The notes under the pieces: model-generated
What the model was told of the DNA's origin: nothing
Databases searched by the model: none
Seen by the model: the letters and a program-made list of their open reading frames with translations, nothing else
Program-made: the position numbers and the translations under genes
Source: Mycolicibacterium sp. CR10
Lineage (GTDB): Bacteria > Actinomycetota > Actinomycetes > Mycobacteriales > Mycobacteriaceae
Assembly: GCF_005222675.1 (NCBI RefSeq)
Contig: NZ_STGE01000017.1
Location: 109,546 to 173,545 of the forward strand
Length of the DNA stretch: 64,000 bases
Direction: 5' to 3'
Shown here: in pieces, positions 1-8,156 of the stretch
How the letters are laid out: each line of letters starts with the position of its first letter
How positions within the stretch are numbered: the first letter of the stretch is position 1

Positions 1-2
1 CG

Positions 3-83
3 TCGATGCGGCACTTCGACTGCTCGATTGAGCACCGCGAACACCCGCTGAGCACCGGTTTCGCTGATATCGTCACGTCGTGA
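3..83 (+). CDS. possible 3' end of an upstream gene (partial)
   Basis: An open frame runs in from the left window edge and ends with TGA at 81-83. Its stop overlaps the GTG start of the next gene by four bases (GTGA), the coupling arrangement seen many times in this window. The last residues (…GFADIVTS) match no family I recognise, and only 26 codons are visible. A competing frame stops at 29-31 and also looks codon-like, so which one is real is uncertain. Confidence 0.3.
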   Translation, partial: SMRHFDCSIEHREHPLSTGFADIVTS

Positions 84-670
84 CCGCGCCACCACCGCCG
101 CCTCCGTACGGCCCTCCGCCCGGCCCTCCGCCCGGCGGCCCCGGTGGGGCGTATCCGCCGCCACCACCGCCGCCGCTGCCCTATCAGGGGCAGCCCGGAC
201 CGTACTTCCCGCCACCACCCAAGCCGAAGAAGACCAGGTGGTGGCTGATCGGCGGAATTATCGGCGCGGTGCTGCTGGTCGTCGTCGTTGGCGGCCTGAT
301 CCTGCAGGCGATCCTCGGTTCCGGCAACGTGACCGCCACCGACGTCCAGGTCGGCGACTGCCTCGCCGAGATCCCCGACGGGGACAAGGTGGTCCGGGTC
401 CAGACCGTCGGCTGCGACCAGCCGCACGCCGGCGAGGTCTTTGCCGTGATCTCGATGCCAGACGGCGACTTCCCCGGCGAAGCCGCAGTCGAGGCGTATC
501 ACGAGAAATGTGGTCCTGAGCTGTCCACCTACTCGCCCGCCGCGATGACGGACGACTCGGTGCAGCTCTATGTGCTCTACCCCACCGCCGATACCTGGGC
601 CAACGGCGACCGGGCTGTGACCTGCATCGCCACTCTCGACCCGCCGCGGACCGGTTCGATCAAAGGCTGA
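80..670 (+). CDS. proline-rich single-pass membrane protein with septum-formation-like extracytoplasmic domain
   Basis: The 196-residue protein starts with about 50 residues made almost only of Pro, Gly and Tyr, then a short basic stretch (KPKKTRWW). One strong transmembrane helix follows at about residues 54-78, then an extracytoplasmic domain of about 115 residues. That domain carries a VGDC motif, a CDQPHAGEVFAV motif and two more cysteines (EKCGPEL, VTCIATL). The CD-x-PH-x-GEV-F pattern is typical of the actinobacterial septum-formation / DUF4190-type family, where the four cysteines probably form disulfides outside the cell. The Pro-rich tail would be cytoplasmic. The function of these proteins is not established. 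GTG start; its position is supported by the GTGA overlap with the frame upstream. Confidence 0.7.
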   Translation: MTAPPPPPPYGPPPGPPPGGPGGAYPPPPPPPLPYQGQPGPYFPPPPKPKKTRWWLIGGIIGAVLLVVVVGGLILQAILGSGNVTATDVQVGDCLAEIPDGDKVVRVQTVGCDQPHAGEVFAVISMPDGDFPGEAAVEAYHEKCGPELSTYSPAAMTDDSVQLYVLYPTADTWANGDRAVTCIATLDPPRTGSIKG

Positions 671-692
671 TACCTCCGGTACCGTCTTCGGC

Positions 693-2180
693 ATGACTTC
701 GGAGCAATTCGACGCGGTCATCGTGGGAGCCGGGTTTGCGGGTATCGGCGCCGCGATCCAGCTCAAGCGATTGGGTTACGACAACCTCGTGATCCTCGAC
801 CGCGAGGACGACCTGGGCGGCACGTGGTACGTCAATCACTACCCCGGACTGGCGGTGGACGTGCCCACCACCACGTACTCGTACTACTTCGAGCCGAACC
901 CGAACTGGTCGCGGCTGTTCTCCACCGGCAGCGAGATCAAGCAGTATGCCGACGACGTCGCCGACAAGTACGACGTGCGCCGGCACATGCGGTTCAGCAC
1001 GACGGTGGAGGGTGCGCGCTGGGATGAGGACGCCCAGCTGTGGCGCGTCGCGCTGGGCGACGGTGAGACCCTGGCCACCCGGTACCTGATCACCGCCACC
1101 GGTTTCCTATCGCAACCGTGCATCCCCGATATCCCGGGTATCACCGGATTCGACGGCCGGATCATCCACACCGCCGCATGGGACGACTCCTACGACCCGA
1201 CGGGCGACCGGATCGCCGTCATCGGCACCGGCGCCACCGCCGTGCAGCTCATCCCCGAGCTGGCGAAGACGGCCGGCGACCTCACCGTGTACCAGCGGAC
1301 CCCGATCTGGGTCGCGCCCAAGGTGGACATCCGATTCTCCGAGCGCGCCAAGAAGCTGTTCGCGCGGGTCCCCCTGACACAGAGAGCCATTCGGGTGGTG
1401 ACCGACACCATCTACGAGTTGATGGTGTCGGTGGCCATTCTGAACAACCGGAGATTCCGTGGGCGCTTCAACATCTCGGCGGCCGACCTCTCGAAGATGC
1501 ACCGGAACGCATCCATCCGTGACGAGGACCTTCGGGACAGGCTGACCCCCGACTACGACCTCGGCTGCAAGCGACCGACCTTCTCCAACAGCTTCTACCG
1601 CACCTTCACCAAACCCCATGTGCACCTGCAGGACAGTGGCATCTCCCGAGTCGAGGCAGACGGCATCGTCGCCAACGACGGCACCAAGACCGACATCGAC
1701 ACGCTGGTGCTCGCGACCGGCTTCGACCTGTGGGAGGCCAACTTCCCCGCCATCGAGGTCGTCGGACGGGAAGGCCGCAACCTGGGAAAGTGGTGGCGGG
1801 ACACCCGGTTCCAGGCGTACCAGGGTGTGACGATGCCGCTGTTCCCGAACTTTCTGTCGTTGGCCAGTCCCTACGCCTTCCTCGGGTTGAACTTCTTCAA
1901 CACGATGGAATACCAGATGCGGCACATGGACCGGCTCTTCGGCGAGGTGAAGCGCCGCGGTGCAACGACTTTCGAGGTCACTGAGGAAGCCAACACGCGC
2001 TACCTGGACCGGATGACAGAGCTGCTCGGCGAGACGTTGTTCACCAACGGCAACTGCGCGTCGGCGCGGTCGTACTATTTCAATCCTGCGGGCGAACCCT
2101 CGCTGCTGCGGCCGACGTCGACGCGTAAGGCCATCAAAGAGGCGTCCGACTTCCCGCTGACCGACTACCAATTTTCCTGA
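693..2180 (+). CDS. flavin-containing (Baeyer-Villiger type) monooxygenase
   Basis: A 495-residue class B flavoprotein monooxygenase. The FAD-binding GxGxxG motif (VGAGFAGIG) lies at residues 11-19. A GTWYVNHYPGLAVDVP segment follows, then the BVMO fingerprint F-x-G-x-x-x-H-x-x-x-W-D (FDGRIIHTAAWD) near residue 153, then a second Rossmann motif for NADPH (IGTGATAVQ) near 180. LATGFD near residue 345 is the usual third flavoprotein motif. Enzymes of this family insert oxygen next to a carbonyl or oxidise heteroatoms, using NADPH and O2. The mycobacterial EthA-type paralogues are the nearest known group, and the substrate cannot be told from sequence. The gene is followed at 15 bases by a small membrane protein gene with a clear ribosome binding site, so the two may be cotranscribed. 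Confidence 0.85.
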   Translation: MTSEQFDAVIVGAGFAGIGAAIQLKRLGYDNLVILDREDDLGGTWYVNHYPGLAVDVPTTTYSYYFEPNPNWSRLFSTGSEIKQYADDVADKYDVRRHMRFSTTVEGARWDEDAQLWRVALGDGETLATRYLITATGFLSQPCIPDIPGITGFDGRIIHTAAWDDSYDPTGDRIAVIGTGATAVQLIPELAKTAGDLTVYQRTPIWVAPKVDIRFSERAKKLFARVPLTQRAIRVVTDTIYELMVSVAILNNRRFRGRFNISAADLSKMHRNASIRDEDLRDRLTPDYDLGCKRPTFSNSFYRTFTKPHVHLQDSGISRVEADGIVANDGTKTDIDTLVLATGFDLWEANFPAIEVVGREGRNLGKWWRDTRFQAYQGVTMPLFPNFLSLASPYAFLGLNFFNTMEYQMRHMDRLFGEVKRRGATTFEVTEEANTRYLDRMTELLGETLFTNGNCASARSYYFNPAGEPSLLRPTSTRKAIKEASDFPLTDYQFS

Positions 2181-2195
2181 TCGGAGAGGATCCCA

Positions 2196-2462
2196 GTGCC
2201 GAAAGAGAATTCACGTGCCGCGAAGGTGATCGGTCTGGCGCTCGCCGGGGCCGGACTGTCACACTTCGTCGTCCCGCAGCTGTACGAGGGTGCCACCAAG
2301 GCGGCTTTCCCCAGCAACACCCGTCAGCACGTCTACGTCGACGGAGGTCTCGAGACGGCCATCGGGCTGGGGCTGGCCGCGCAGAAGACACGCAAGCTCG
2401 CCCTCGTCGGCCTGGCCGGTTACCTGCTCTACCTGGGCGGCAACGTAGTTCGCAAGCGATAG
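2196..2462 (+). CDS. small conserved membrane protein of unknown function
   Basis: This 88-residue protein begins with GTG behind a good ribosome binding site (GGAGAGGA). It has two or three hydrophobic segments: residues about 10-27 (VIGLALAGAGLSHFVVP), about 50-62 and about 68-82. It ends in a basic VVRKR tail, which suggests a cytoplasmic C-terminus. I recognise no catalytic motif. It sits 15 bases after the monooxygenase gene and ends two bases before the convergent GntR gene's stop, leaving no room for a terminator. A DoxX-like origin is possible but not demonstrable here. Confidence 0.65.
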   Translation: MPKENSRAAKVIGLALAGAGLSHFVVPQLYEGATKAAFPSNTRQHVYVDGGLETAIGLGLAAQKTRKLALVGLAGYLLYLGGNVVRKR

Positions 2463-2464
2463 CC

Positions 2465-3133
2465 TCAGGCGGCGCCGTCGACCAGGACGTTCGCGGCGCC
2501 CGCCATGTGCTCGCGCACCGCGGCGGCGGCGGTATCACCGTCGCCGGCCTCGATGGCATCCACGATTTCCAGATGACGCTTGACGTCCATGTTCTTGAGG
2601 GCTCTGTCCACGCCGGCGAACATGATCGACATCCGGATGCTGCCCTCCAGGGACGACCACTGGTGCAGCAGTGTCTCGTTGCCCGACAGTTGACACATCG
2701 TGCGGTGGAATCGCAGATCCGCCTCGATGCGATCCTCGAGATTGGACGCCGACCATTTGGCCATCTCATCGACTGCGTGCCGTAACGCGGCGACGCATTC
2801 CGCGCGATCGGGACGCAGCGCCAGCTCTCTGGCCGCCAGCGACTCCAGCGCCGCGCGCACGTGGAAGATGTCTCTGATCTCTTTGGAGTCCAGATGGCGT
2901 ACCGACAGTCGACCCCGCGCACCCGCCGAGATCAGCCCCTCCTGCTGGAGTTGGCGCATCGCCTCGCGCAGCGTCCCACGACTGATCTGCAGCGCTTCGG
3001 ACAGATCGGTCTCGACGAGGTGCGTCCCGGGTGTCAACTGCCCCGTGGTGATTGCCCGCCGCAGCGCGGTCAGCGCCTGCTGCCGCAGGCTGGTCTTCTC
3101 CAGCCGCAATAGCGAGGTCGGCTCGACCGACAT
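2465..3133 (-). CDS. GntR-family (FadR subfamily, FCD domain) transcriptional regulator
   Basis: A repressor-type regulator of 222 residues from this start. The N-terminal winged helix-turn-helix contains SLRQQALTALRRAITTGQL and SEALQISRGTLREAMRQLQ, the recognition helix pattern of GntR proteins. The C-terminal FCD all-helical ligand domain shows the metal/ligand histidine pattern (RFHRTMCQLSGNE; HLEIVDAIEAGD). The chosen ATG at 3133 has GGGAG five bases upstream; an in-frame ATG at 3157 lacks any Shine-Dalgarno. It is the last gene of the operon with the MFS and split-transketolase genes. An inverted repeat at 3160-3173 resembles the three repeats at 6394-6502, which suggests it represses both itself and the divergent promoters. 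The ligand is unknown, presumably a sugar intermediate of the locus. Confidence 0.88.
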   Translation of the reverse strand: MSVEPTSLLRLEKTSLRQQALTALRRAITTGQLTPGTHLVETDLSEALQISRGTLREAMRQLQQEGLISAGARGRLSVRHLDSKEIRDIFHVRAALESLAARELALRPDRAECVAALRHAVDEMAKWSASNLEDRIEADLRFHRTMCQLSGNETLLHQWSSLEGSIRMSIMFAGVDRALKNMDVKRHLEIVDAIEAGDGDTAAAAVREHMAGAANVLVDGAA

Positions 3134-3159
3134 GAATGCTCCCGTAGCTGTCGACATTT

Positions 3160-3173
3160 GTCTGTTGACAGAC
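3160..3173. promoter_or_regulatory. inverted repeat before gntR, probable autoregulatory operator
   Basis: GTCTGT-TG-ACAGAC has 6-base arms around two central bases and contains the TGTTGAC core found in the repeats at 6394-6502. It lies 26 bases upstream of the preferred gntR start, in the gap after the transketolase stop codon. Assignment as an operator is inference from shared sequence. Confidence 0.5.
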
Positions 3174-3177
3174 GACC

Positions 3178-4161
3178 TTACAGCGCGTCGAGCACCGTCG
3201 CGACGATCCGCGCCGTCGAGAGGCCGTATCGGTCGTGCAACGTAGGTAGCGCACCGGCCGCCAGAAACTCGTCCGGGAGCGCGACCGGGATGATCTGCTT
3301 GCCCAGCCCCCGCAGCACAGCGGCCGACGCCACCGTCTCGAACAGCCCGCCGACCACCGTGTGATTCTCACACGTCAACACCAACCGGTCTGAATCAACC
3401 TGAGCCAGAACAGTTTCGGCATCAAAAGGCTTGATCGTCGGCGTATGTACCACGGCGACGTCCACGTTGTCCTCGGCGAGGCGGTCGGCGGCCTGCAGTG
3501 CGCGCATCGTCATCAGCCCGGACGAGATGAGCACCACGTCGGCGCCGGGGCGCAGCACCTTGGCCTTGCCCAACTCGAAGTGGTAGTCGTACTCGTCGAG
3601 CACTGTCGGGACGTTGCCGCGCAGCAGTCGCAGATAGGTCGGCCCGGGATGCTCGGCCAGCTGCGGGACGGCCTGCTCGATGTCCACCGAATCGCACGGG
3701 TCGACAATCGTCATGTTCGGCATGCCCCGGAAGATGGCGATGTCCTCGGTCGCCTGGTGCGACGGACCGTACCCCGTCGTCAGGCCGGGCAGCCCGCCGA
3801 CGACGTTGACGTTGAGGTTGGGTTCGGCGATGTCGAGGCAGATGAAGTCGTAGGCCCGACGAGCGGCGAACACCGAGTAGGTCGACGCGAACGGGATCAG
3901 GCCGGTCTCGGCCATCCCCGCCGCGGCACCGAACAGCAACTGCTCGGCCATGCCCATCTGGAAATAACGCTCGGGAAAGGCCTGGGCGAAGATGTGCATG
4001 TCGGTGTACTTGCCGAGATCGGCGGTCAACCCGACGATCCGGTCGTCGGCCTGCGCGGCCCGCACCAGGGCATGCCCGAACGGTGCGGGCGAGGTCTTCT
4101 GCCCAGGGTCGGCGAACGAGGCGATCATCGCCGAAGTCTTGAGCTTGCTTGGCGCGCTCAT
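3178..4161 (-). CDS. transketolase C-terminal subunit (pyrimidine-binding and C-terminal domains)
   Basis: This 327-residue protein corresponds to the C-terminal half of a normal transketolase. It contains the GMAEQ motif (QMGMAEQLLFGAAAG, about residue 65), whose glutamate activates the thiamine diphosphate aminopyrimidine. The transketolase C-terminal domain begins near residue 195. With the 279-residue subunit encoded just before it (4-base ATGA overlap, 4158-4161), it rebuilds a full enzyme of about 600 residues, which moves two-carbon ketol units between sugars. Split transketolases are often pathway-specific rather than the housekeeping pentose phosphate enzyme. The ATG at 4161 was chosen because the overlap with the upstream stop is exact and homology starts there. 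Confidence 0.87.
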   Translation of the reverse strand: MSAPSKLKTSAMIASFADPGQKTSPAPFGHALVRAAQADDRIVGLTADLGKYTDMHIFAQAFPERYFQMGMAEQLLFGAAAGMAETGLIPFASTYSVFAARRAYDFICLDIAEPNLNVNVVGGLPGLTTGYGPSHQATEDIAIFRGMPNMTIVDPCDSVDIEQAVPQLAEHPGPTYLRLLRGNVPTVLDEYDYHFELGKAKVLRPGADVVLISSGLMTMRALQAADRLAEDNVDVAVVHTPTIKPFDAETVLAQVDSDRLVLTCENHTVVGGLFETVASAAVLRGLGKQIIPVALPDEFLAAGALPTLHDRYGLSTARIVATVLDAL

Positions 4162-4997
4162 ACGGATACTCCTTGGTGTCCTGCGGTCAGTTGGTCGCGG
4201 CAGATCTGCCATTCGTCGGCGTCGATGCGCATGAAGTGCGCCTTCTCCCGGTTTTCGAGGATCGGTACACCGCGACCGACTCGCGTGTCGCACAGAATCA
4301 CCGACGGGACGCCGACGGGTTCGGTGTGCACGTTGTCGAATGCTGCGAGCAGCGCGTCGATGTCGTTGCCGTCGACACGTTGGACGTGCCATCCGCAGGC
4401 GGTCCACTTGTCGGTGACCGGTTCGGTGCGCAGTACTCCGACCGTCGGCCCATCAGCCTGCAGCGCGTTGATGTCAACCATCGCAATGAGATTGCCCAGC
4501 CCGTGGTGCGAGGCACCCATCGCGGCCTCCCATGTCGACCCCTCGTCGAGTTCTCCGTCGGAGAGGAAGTTGATCACCCGCGAGCTCGACCCCTGGTGAC
4601 GTAGTCCGAGTGCCATTCCGACCGCGACTGTCAGACCGTGGCCCAGTGACCCGCCGGAGATCTCCATTCCTGGTGTGTAGCTGGCCATTCCCGACATCGG
4701 CAATCGCGATCCGTCGGAGCCGTAGCTGTCGAGTTCGGCGACCTCGATGATGCCCGCTTCGGCCAGCGCCGAATACAGGGCAATGGCGTAGTGGCCCGTC
4801 GATAACAGGAACCTGTCCCGTTCGGCCCAGTGCGGGTCGTCGGCGCGGTAGCGCAGTTGGTCGGCATAGACGGCGGCCAGCATGTCGGCGGCACCGAGGG
4901 CTTGCCCGATGTAGCCCTGTCCTTGTGCCTCCCCCATGTTCAAGGCGTGGTGGCGCATGCGGTAGGCCGCTTCGGCGACGTCGTCGTTGCGGGTCAT
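4158..4997 (-). CDS. transketolase N-terminal subunit (thiamine diphosphate-binding)
   Basis: A 279-residue N-terminal transketolase half. The thiamine diphosphate/Mg motif is visible as SDGELDEGSTWEAAMGASHH (about residues 148-167) followed by NLIAMVDINALQADG, with the Asp and Asn metal ligands in place. GHYAIALYSALAE and SGGSLGHGLTVAVGMALG are the other conserved blocks. The gene overlaps the MFS gene upstream and the C-terminal subunit gene downstream, each by four bases, so the three are translationally coupled. No kinase gene accompanies it. The ketose donor is therefore either phosphorylated elsewhere, or is not a phosphate ester. I cannot tell which from sequence. Confidence 0.87.
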   Translation of the reverse strand: MTRNDDVAEAAYRMRHHALNMGEAQGQGYIGQALGAADMLAAVYADQLRYRADDPHWAERDRFLLSTGHYAIALYSALAEAGIIEVAELDSYGSDGSRLPMSGMASYTPGMEISGGSLGHGLTVAVGMALGLRHQGSSSRVINFLSDGELDEGSTWEAAMGASHHGLGNLIAMVDINALQADGPTVGVLRTEPVTDKWTACGWHVQRVDGNDIDALLAAFDNVHTEPVGVPSVILCDTRVGRGVPILENREKAHFMRIDADEWQICRDQLTAGHQGVSV

Positions 4998-6337
4998 GCT
5001 GCTACCCCATGTGTCGAAGGGGTTGCGGCGCTTACCTGGTCGGCCAGCACGCGTTCCCGTGGACCCCAGGTTTCGCGAGTGAGGATCGCCGCCACCAGGC
5101 CAATGGCCATGTACCCGCTGAACAGCAACGCCGGGCCCCACCAGCCGTACGCCTCGTACAGCAGCGTGGTGATGAAGGGGGTGAATCCGGAGGCGATGGC
5201 GGAGATCTGGTAGGCCAGGGACGCACCCGAGGAGCGGGTGTTGGCGTTGAACAGTTCGGGGAACCATCCACCCTGGGAGCCGGCGAGCGCGTTCTGGAAC
5301 ACGCAGTAGGCGATGACGAACGTCGCGATGATGAGGATGAACAGACCGGTGTTCACCGTGACGAACATCAGCACACCCCACGGGATACCCAGTGCGCACA
5401 CCCAGAGATACAGGGGTCGCCGGCCAATTCTGTCGGTGAGTTTGGCCCAGCCGAAGGTGGCGAATATCCCGATCGCCGCCGCGATGCACAGCGCACCGAT
5501 GGTCTGTGATCGGGTGGCAAGCTCGGCACCCTTCAGGTAGGAGAGCATATAGGTGATGGACACGGCGTAGCCCGCGGTCTCGGCGATGCGAAGCCCGATG
5601 CCGCGCAGGATGTTTCGCCAATCTGTCTTGACCACCTCGACGATCGGGGACTTGACGATGTTGCCTTCGGCCTTGACGTCTTCGAAGACCGGCGACTCGG
5701 GCACCTTGGCGCGGATGATCAGGCCGACGATCACGAGGATGATGCTGGCGAGGAACGGCACCCGCCACGCCCAGTCGCCACCGAGGTGGATGCTGACGAA
5801 GAACACCAGGTTGGCGATCAGCAGTCCGACGGGGAATCCGGCCTGGACGATTCCGGTGTAGCGGCCTTTTTTCTTCCACGGGGCGTGCTCGTAGCTCATC
5901 AGGATCGCGCCGCCCCATTCGGCGCCGAATGCCAAACCCTGGATGATGCGGACCGACACCAGCAATATTGGCGCGAGTACACCGACGGTCTCGTAGGTCG
6001 GCAGCAAGCCGATGGCAAACGTCGCCAGACCCATGAGAATCAACGACGCAACCAACACCGGTTTGCGCCCGACCTTGTCACCGAGGTGTCCGCCGATGAT
6101 GCCGCCGAGCGGACGCGCGACGAACCCGACGCCAAGAGTGGCGAACGACAGCAGGGTGCCGGCGAGCGGACTGGAATTGGGGAAGAAAGCGGTGCCGAAG
6201 TACAGCGCGGCGGCAGTGCCGAACCCGATGAAGTCATAGGTCTCGATGACGGCGCCGACACCGGAGCCGATCGCTACCCTCTTGGCGTCCTTGGTGCCGT
6301 GCACCGGACCCCGCATCGTCAGAGCGTCATCGCTCAT
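4994..6337 (-). CDS. MFS transporter, metabolite:H+ symporter (MHS) subfamily
   Basis: A 12-helix major facilitator of 447 residues. The N-terminus (AIGSGVGAVIETYDFIGFG), the loop GGIIGGHLGDKVGRKPVLV between helices 2 and 3, and RIIQGLAFGAEWGGA are hallmarks of the MHS branch, which imports organic acids, betaines or small polar metabolites with protons. It is the first gene of the operon and overlaps the transketolase subunit by four bases. Two starts are possible. ATG at 6346 directly abuts the AAAGG Shine-Dalgarno, while ATG at 6337 has it nine bases upstream, so 6337 is preferred. It is presumably the uptake system for the substrate of the locus. Expression is probably controlled from the palindromes at 6394-6502. 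Confidence 0.85.
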   Translation of the reverse strand: MSDDALTMRGPVHGTKDAKRVAIGSGVGAVIETYDFIGFGTAAALYFGTAFFPNSSPLAGTLLSFATLGVGFVARPLGGIIGGHLGDKVGRKPVLVASLILMGLATFAIGLLPTYETVGVLAPILLVSVRIIQGLAFGAEWGGAILMSYEHAPWKKKGRYTGIVQAGFPVGLLIANLVFFVSIHLGGDWAWRVPFLASIILVIVGLIIRAKVPESPVFEDVKAEGNIVKSPIVEVVKTDWRNILRGIGLRIAETAGYAVSITYMLSYLKGAELATRSQTIGALCIAAAIGIFATFGWAKLTDRIGRRPLYLWVCALGIPWGVLMFVTVNTGLFILIIATFVIAYCVFQNALAGSQGGWFPELFNANTRSSGASLAYQISAIASGFTPFITTLLYEAYGWWGPALLFSGYMAIGLVAAILTRETWGPRERVLADQVSAATPSTHGVAA

Positions 6338-6393
6338 GATGGTCATCCTTTCAAACCCTCCGCTACCTGACTGCTCACGGGGAAAGCCAGATC

Positions 6394-6412
6394 ACTGTTG
6401 ACGGTCAACAGT
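6394..6412. promoter_or_regulatory. GntR-type operator 1 (perfect 19-base inverted repeat)
   Basis: ACTGTTGAC-G-GTCAACAGT has perfect 9-base arms around one base. It lies 57 bases before the MFS start, where it could block that promoter. It shares the TGTTGAC core with the two sites that follow and with the repeat in front of gntR. Confidence 0.7.
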
Positions 6413-6448
6413 GCGGTACGCCACTCAGTGTGACCACGCGCACACGTC

Positions 6449-6465
6449 ACTGTCAACAGTCAACA
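6449..6465. promoter_or_regulatory. GntR-type operator 2 (overlapping half-sites)
   Basis: ACTGTCAACAGTCAACA carries two overlapping GTCAACA half-sites in tandem. It is a less symmetrical copy of the flanking palindromes, in the middle of the divergent intergenic region. Confidence 0.55.
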
Positions 6466-6482
6466 TTTGGCTTCGGTTGTTA

Positions 6483-6502
6483 GTTGACTGTTAACAGTCA
6501 AC
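6483..6502. promoter_or_regulatory. GntR-type operator 3 (perfect 20-base palindrome)
   Basis: GTTGACTGTTAACAGTCAAC is identical to its reverse complement. It lies 35 bases upstream of the isomerase ATG at 6538. A TTG codon inside it would extend the isomerase frame, but a start within the operator is unlikely. With the other two sites it brackets the divergent promoters. Confidence 0.72.
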
Positions 6503-6537
6503 CGGATAGTGTGGCCGCCATCACAGATGAGGTGGAC

Positions 6538-7368
6538 ATGACCAGCACGTTCGATTCACGGCTCGGCTGCTCGACGATCAGCTTTCGGCACCAGCTCCTG
6601 TCACAGGCGCTGGAAACGATCGCCGGCCTCGGCTTCGCCGAGATCGACCTCGGCGCGCTGCCCGGGGTGTGCGACCACGTGCCCTACGTGCTCGACGAAC
6701 GCGCCGTCGAAGAGGTGGCCCAGATCGTGGCGGCCGCCGGCCTGCAGGTGCGTTCCATCAACGGCGACGTCGGCGACCTGAACGCCGCACTGGCTCCCGA
6801 CCAGCGCGCCGTGCGCACGAGACATCTCGACATGCTTGTCGCCCTCGCCGCGGCTACCGAATCCCGGGCACTCGTGCTGCCCTGCGGAGCCCTGAGCCAC
6901 GAACCACTCGAATCACTGCCGACTGACCTGGACCGGGTAGCGGCCGAGCTGCACACCGCCGCGCACACCGCGGCCGCTTCCGGCGTCGAACTGTGGACCG
7001 AGTCGCTGCATTTTCACCGGCTTTGCTTCGACATCGACCGTGCCCAGGCGCTGTCCGAGCGCATCGCCGAACAGGTCCGGATCGTGATGGACTTCAGCCA
7101 CATCGTCGCGTCGGGGGCTGACCCGGTCGACTTCGTTGACCGGTTCGGCCCGCGCATCGCGCACGTACACATTCGCGACGCCGTGCCGGGCAACATCAAC
7201 CTCTCGGTGGGCAATGGAGATGTCGACTTCGGACGCGGCCTCAAGGCACTCGCCGACGCCGGCTATCAGGGCCACTTCGCGCTGGAGCTCGAAACCCGCG
7301 ACATCGCCGACGACCAACGCCCCGAATCGGCTGCCCAAGCCGGACAACTGATTTCACAACTCATCTAA
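6538..7368 (+). CDS. sugar phosphate isomerase/epimerase-type TIM-barrel protein
   Basis: A 276-residue xylose-isomerase-like TIM barrel (AP_endonuc_2 family). Four metal ligands can be placed: Glu in LWTESLH (about residue 158), Asp-x-x-His in MDFSHI (about 184), the His/Asp region around HVHIRDAVPG (about 209), and Glu in LELETRD (about 256). Members interconvert ketoses and aldoses or epimerise at C3, some acting on unphosphorylated sugars. The start was set at ATG 6538 because GAGGTGG lies just upstream and an earlier TTG falls inside the 20-base palindrome. It is followed at 11 bases by an SDR gene with a GGAG site, and is divergent from the MFS-transketolase operon under shared operators. 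The specific substrate is unknown. Confidence 0.78.
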   Translation: MTSTFDSRLGCSTISFRHQLLSQALETIAGLGFAEIDLGALPGVCDHVPYVLDERAVEEVAQIVAAAGLQVRSINGDVGDLNAALAPDQRAVRTRHLDMLVALAAATESRALVLPCGALSHEPLESLPTDLDRVAAELHTAAHTAAASGVELWTESLHFHRLCFDIDRAQALSERIAEQVRIVMDFSHIVASGADPVDFVDRFGPRIAHVHIRDAVPGNINLSVGNGDVDFGRGLKALADAGYQGHFALELETRDIADDQRPESAAQAGQLISQLI

Positions 7369-7379
7369 AGGAGCAGTAC

Positions 7380-8156
7380 ATGAACACCACTACCCGTAAG
7401 ACCGCGGTGCTCACCGGCGCCACGTCCGAGAAGGGCATCGGGGCGACGACGGCGCAGCGCTACGCCCGCGAGGGGTGGGCCGTCGTCATCCTCGACCTGG
7501 ACGGCGAGAAGTCCGCCAAGGTCGCCGCCGAGATCGGCAACCAGTACGCAGTCCCGGCCTTCGGGTACGCCGTCGACGTCACCTCCGAGGAATCGGTGAC
7601 CGCGGCCTACGATGCCGTTGCCGCCGAGGTACGGTCCGGAAACCTACCGCCGGTCGGCGCGCTGGCCAACATCGCCGGCATCACCTCACCGGTTCCGTTC
7701 CTGCAGACCACACTTGATCTCTGGAACAAAGTCATGGCGGTCAACGCGACGGGAACCTACCTGGTGACCAAGGCCTTCCTGCCGGACATGATCGAGCAGG
7801 GCTGGGGCCGCATCGTCAACATGTCCTCGGTGTCCGCGCAGCGCGGTGGCGGTGTCTTCGGCAAGGTTCCCTACTCGTCGGCCAAGGCCGCCATTCTCGG
7901 CTTCACCAAGGCACTGGCCCGCGAGGTCGCCCACACCGGTGTCACCGTCAATGCCGTCACCCCGGGTGCGGTCGACACCAACATCCGGGTGGGGTCCACC
8001 GACGAGCAGGAGGCCAAGCTCGCCGCCGACATCCCCGTCGGCCGGACTTCCTCCACCGAAGAGGTGGCGGCCGTCATCACCTTCCTGTCCAGCCCGGACG
8101 CCAGCTACCTGACCGGTACAACCGTTGATATCAACGGCGGCAGCCACATTCACTGA
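7380..8156 (+). CDS. SDR-family NAD(P)-dependent oxidoreductase
   Basis: A classical 258-residue short-chain dehydrogenase. The cofactor motif is [10 protein letters not shown] (about residues 13-22). ANIAG is the NAG-equivalent (about 99), NMSSVSA holds the catalytic Ser, and YSSAK the Tyr and Lys (about 163-167). The C-terminal G-TTVDINGG is typical. It probably oxidises a sugar alcohol or sugar hydroxyl for the pathway of this locus. The ATG follows the isomerase stop at 11 bases with a GGAGCA site, so the pair forms an operon. The degraded rpiB remnant begins immediately at its stop codon, consistent with a third gene once present in this operon. Confidence 0.85.
   Translation: MNTTTRKTAVLTGATSEKGIGATTAQRYAREGWAVVILDLDGEKSAKVAAEIGNQYAVPAFGYAVDVTSEESVTAAYDAVAAEVRSGNLPPVGALANIAGITSPVPFLQTTLDLWNKVMAVNATGTYLVTKAFLPDMIEQGWGRIVNMSSVSAQRGGGVFGKVPYSSAKAAILGFTKALAREVAHTGVTVNAVTPGAVDTNIRVGSTDEQEAKLAADIPVGRTSSTEEVAAVITFLSSPDASYLTGTTVDINGGSHIH

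Noticed and set aside
6484..6540. TTG start 18 codons upstream for the sugar isomerase
   Set aside because: It lies inside the 20-base operator palindrome, and the ATG at 6538 has a good Shine-Dalgarno.
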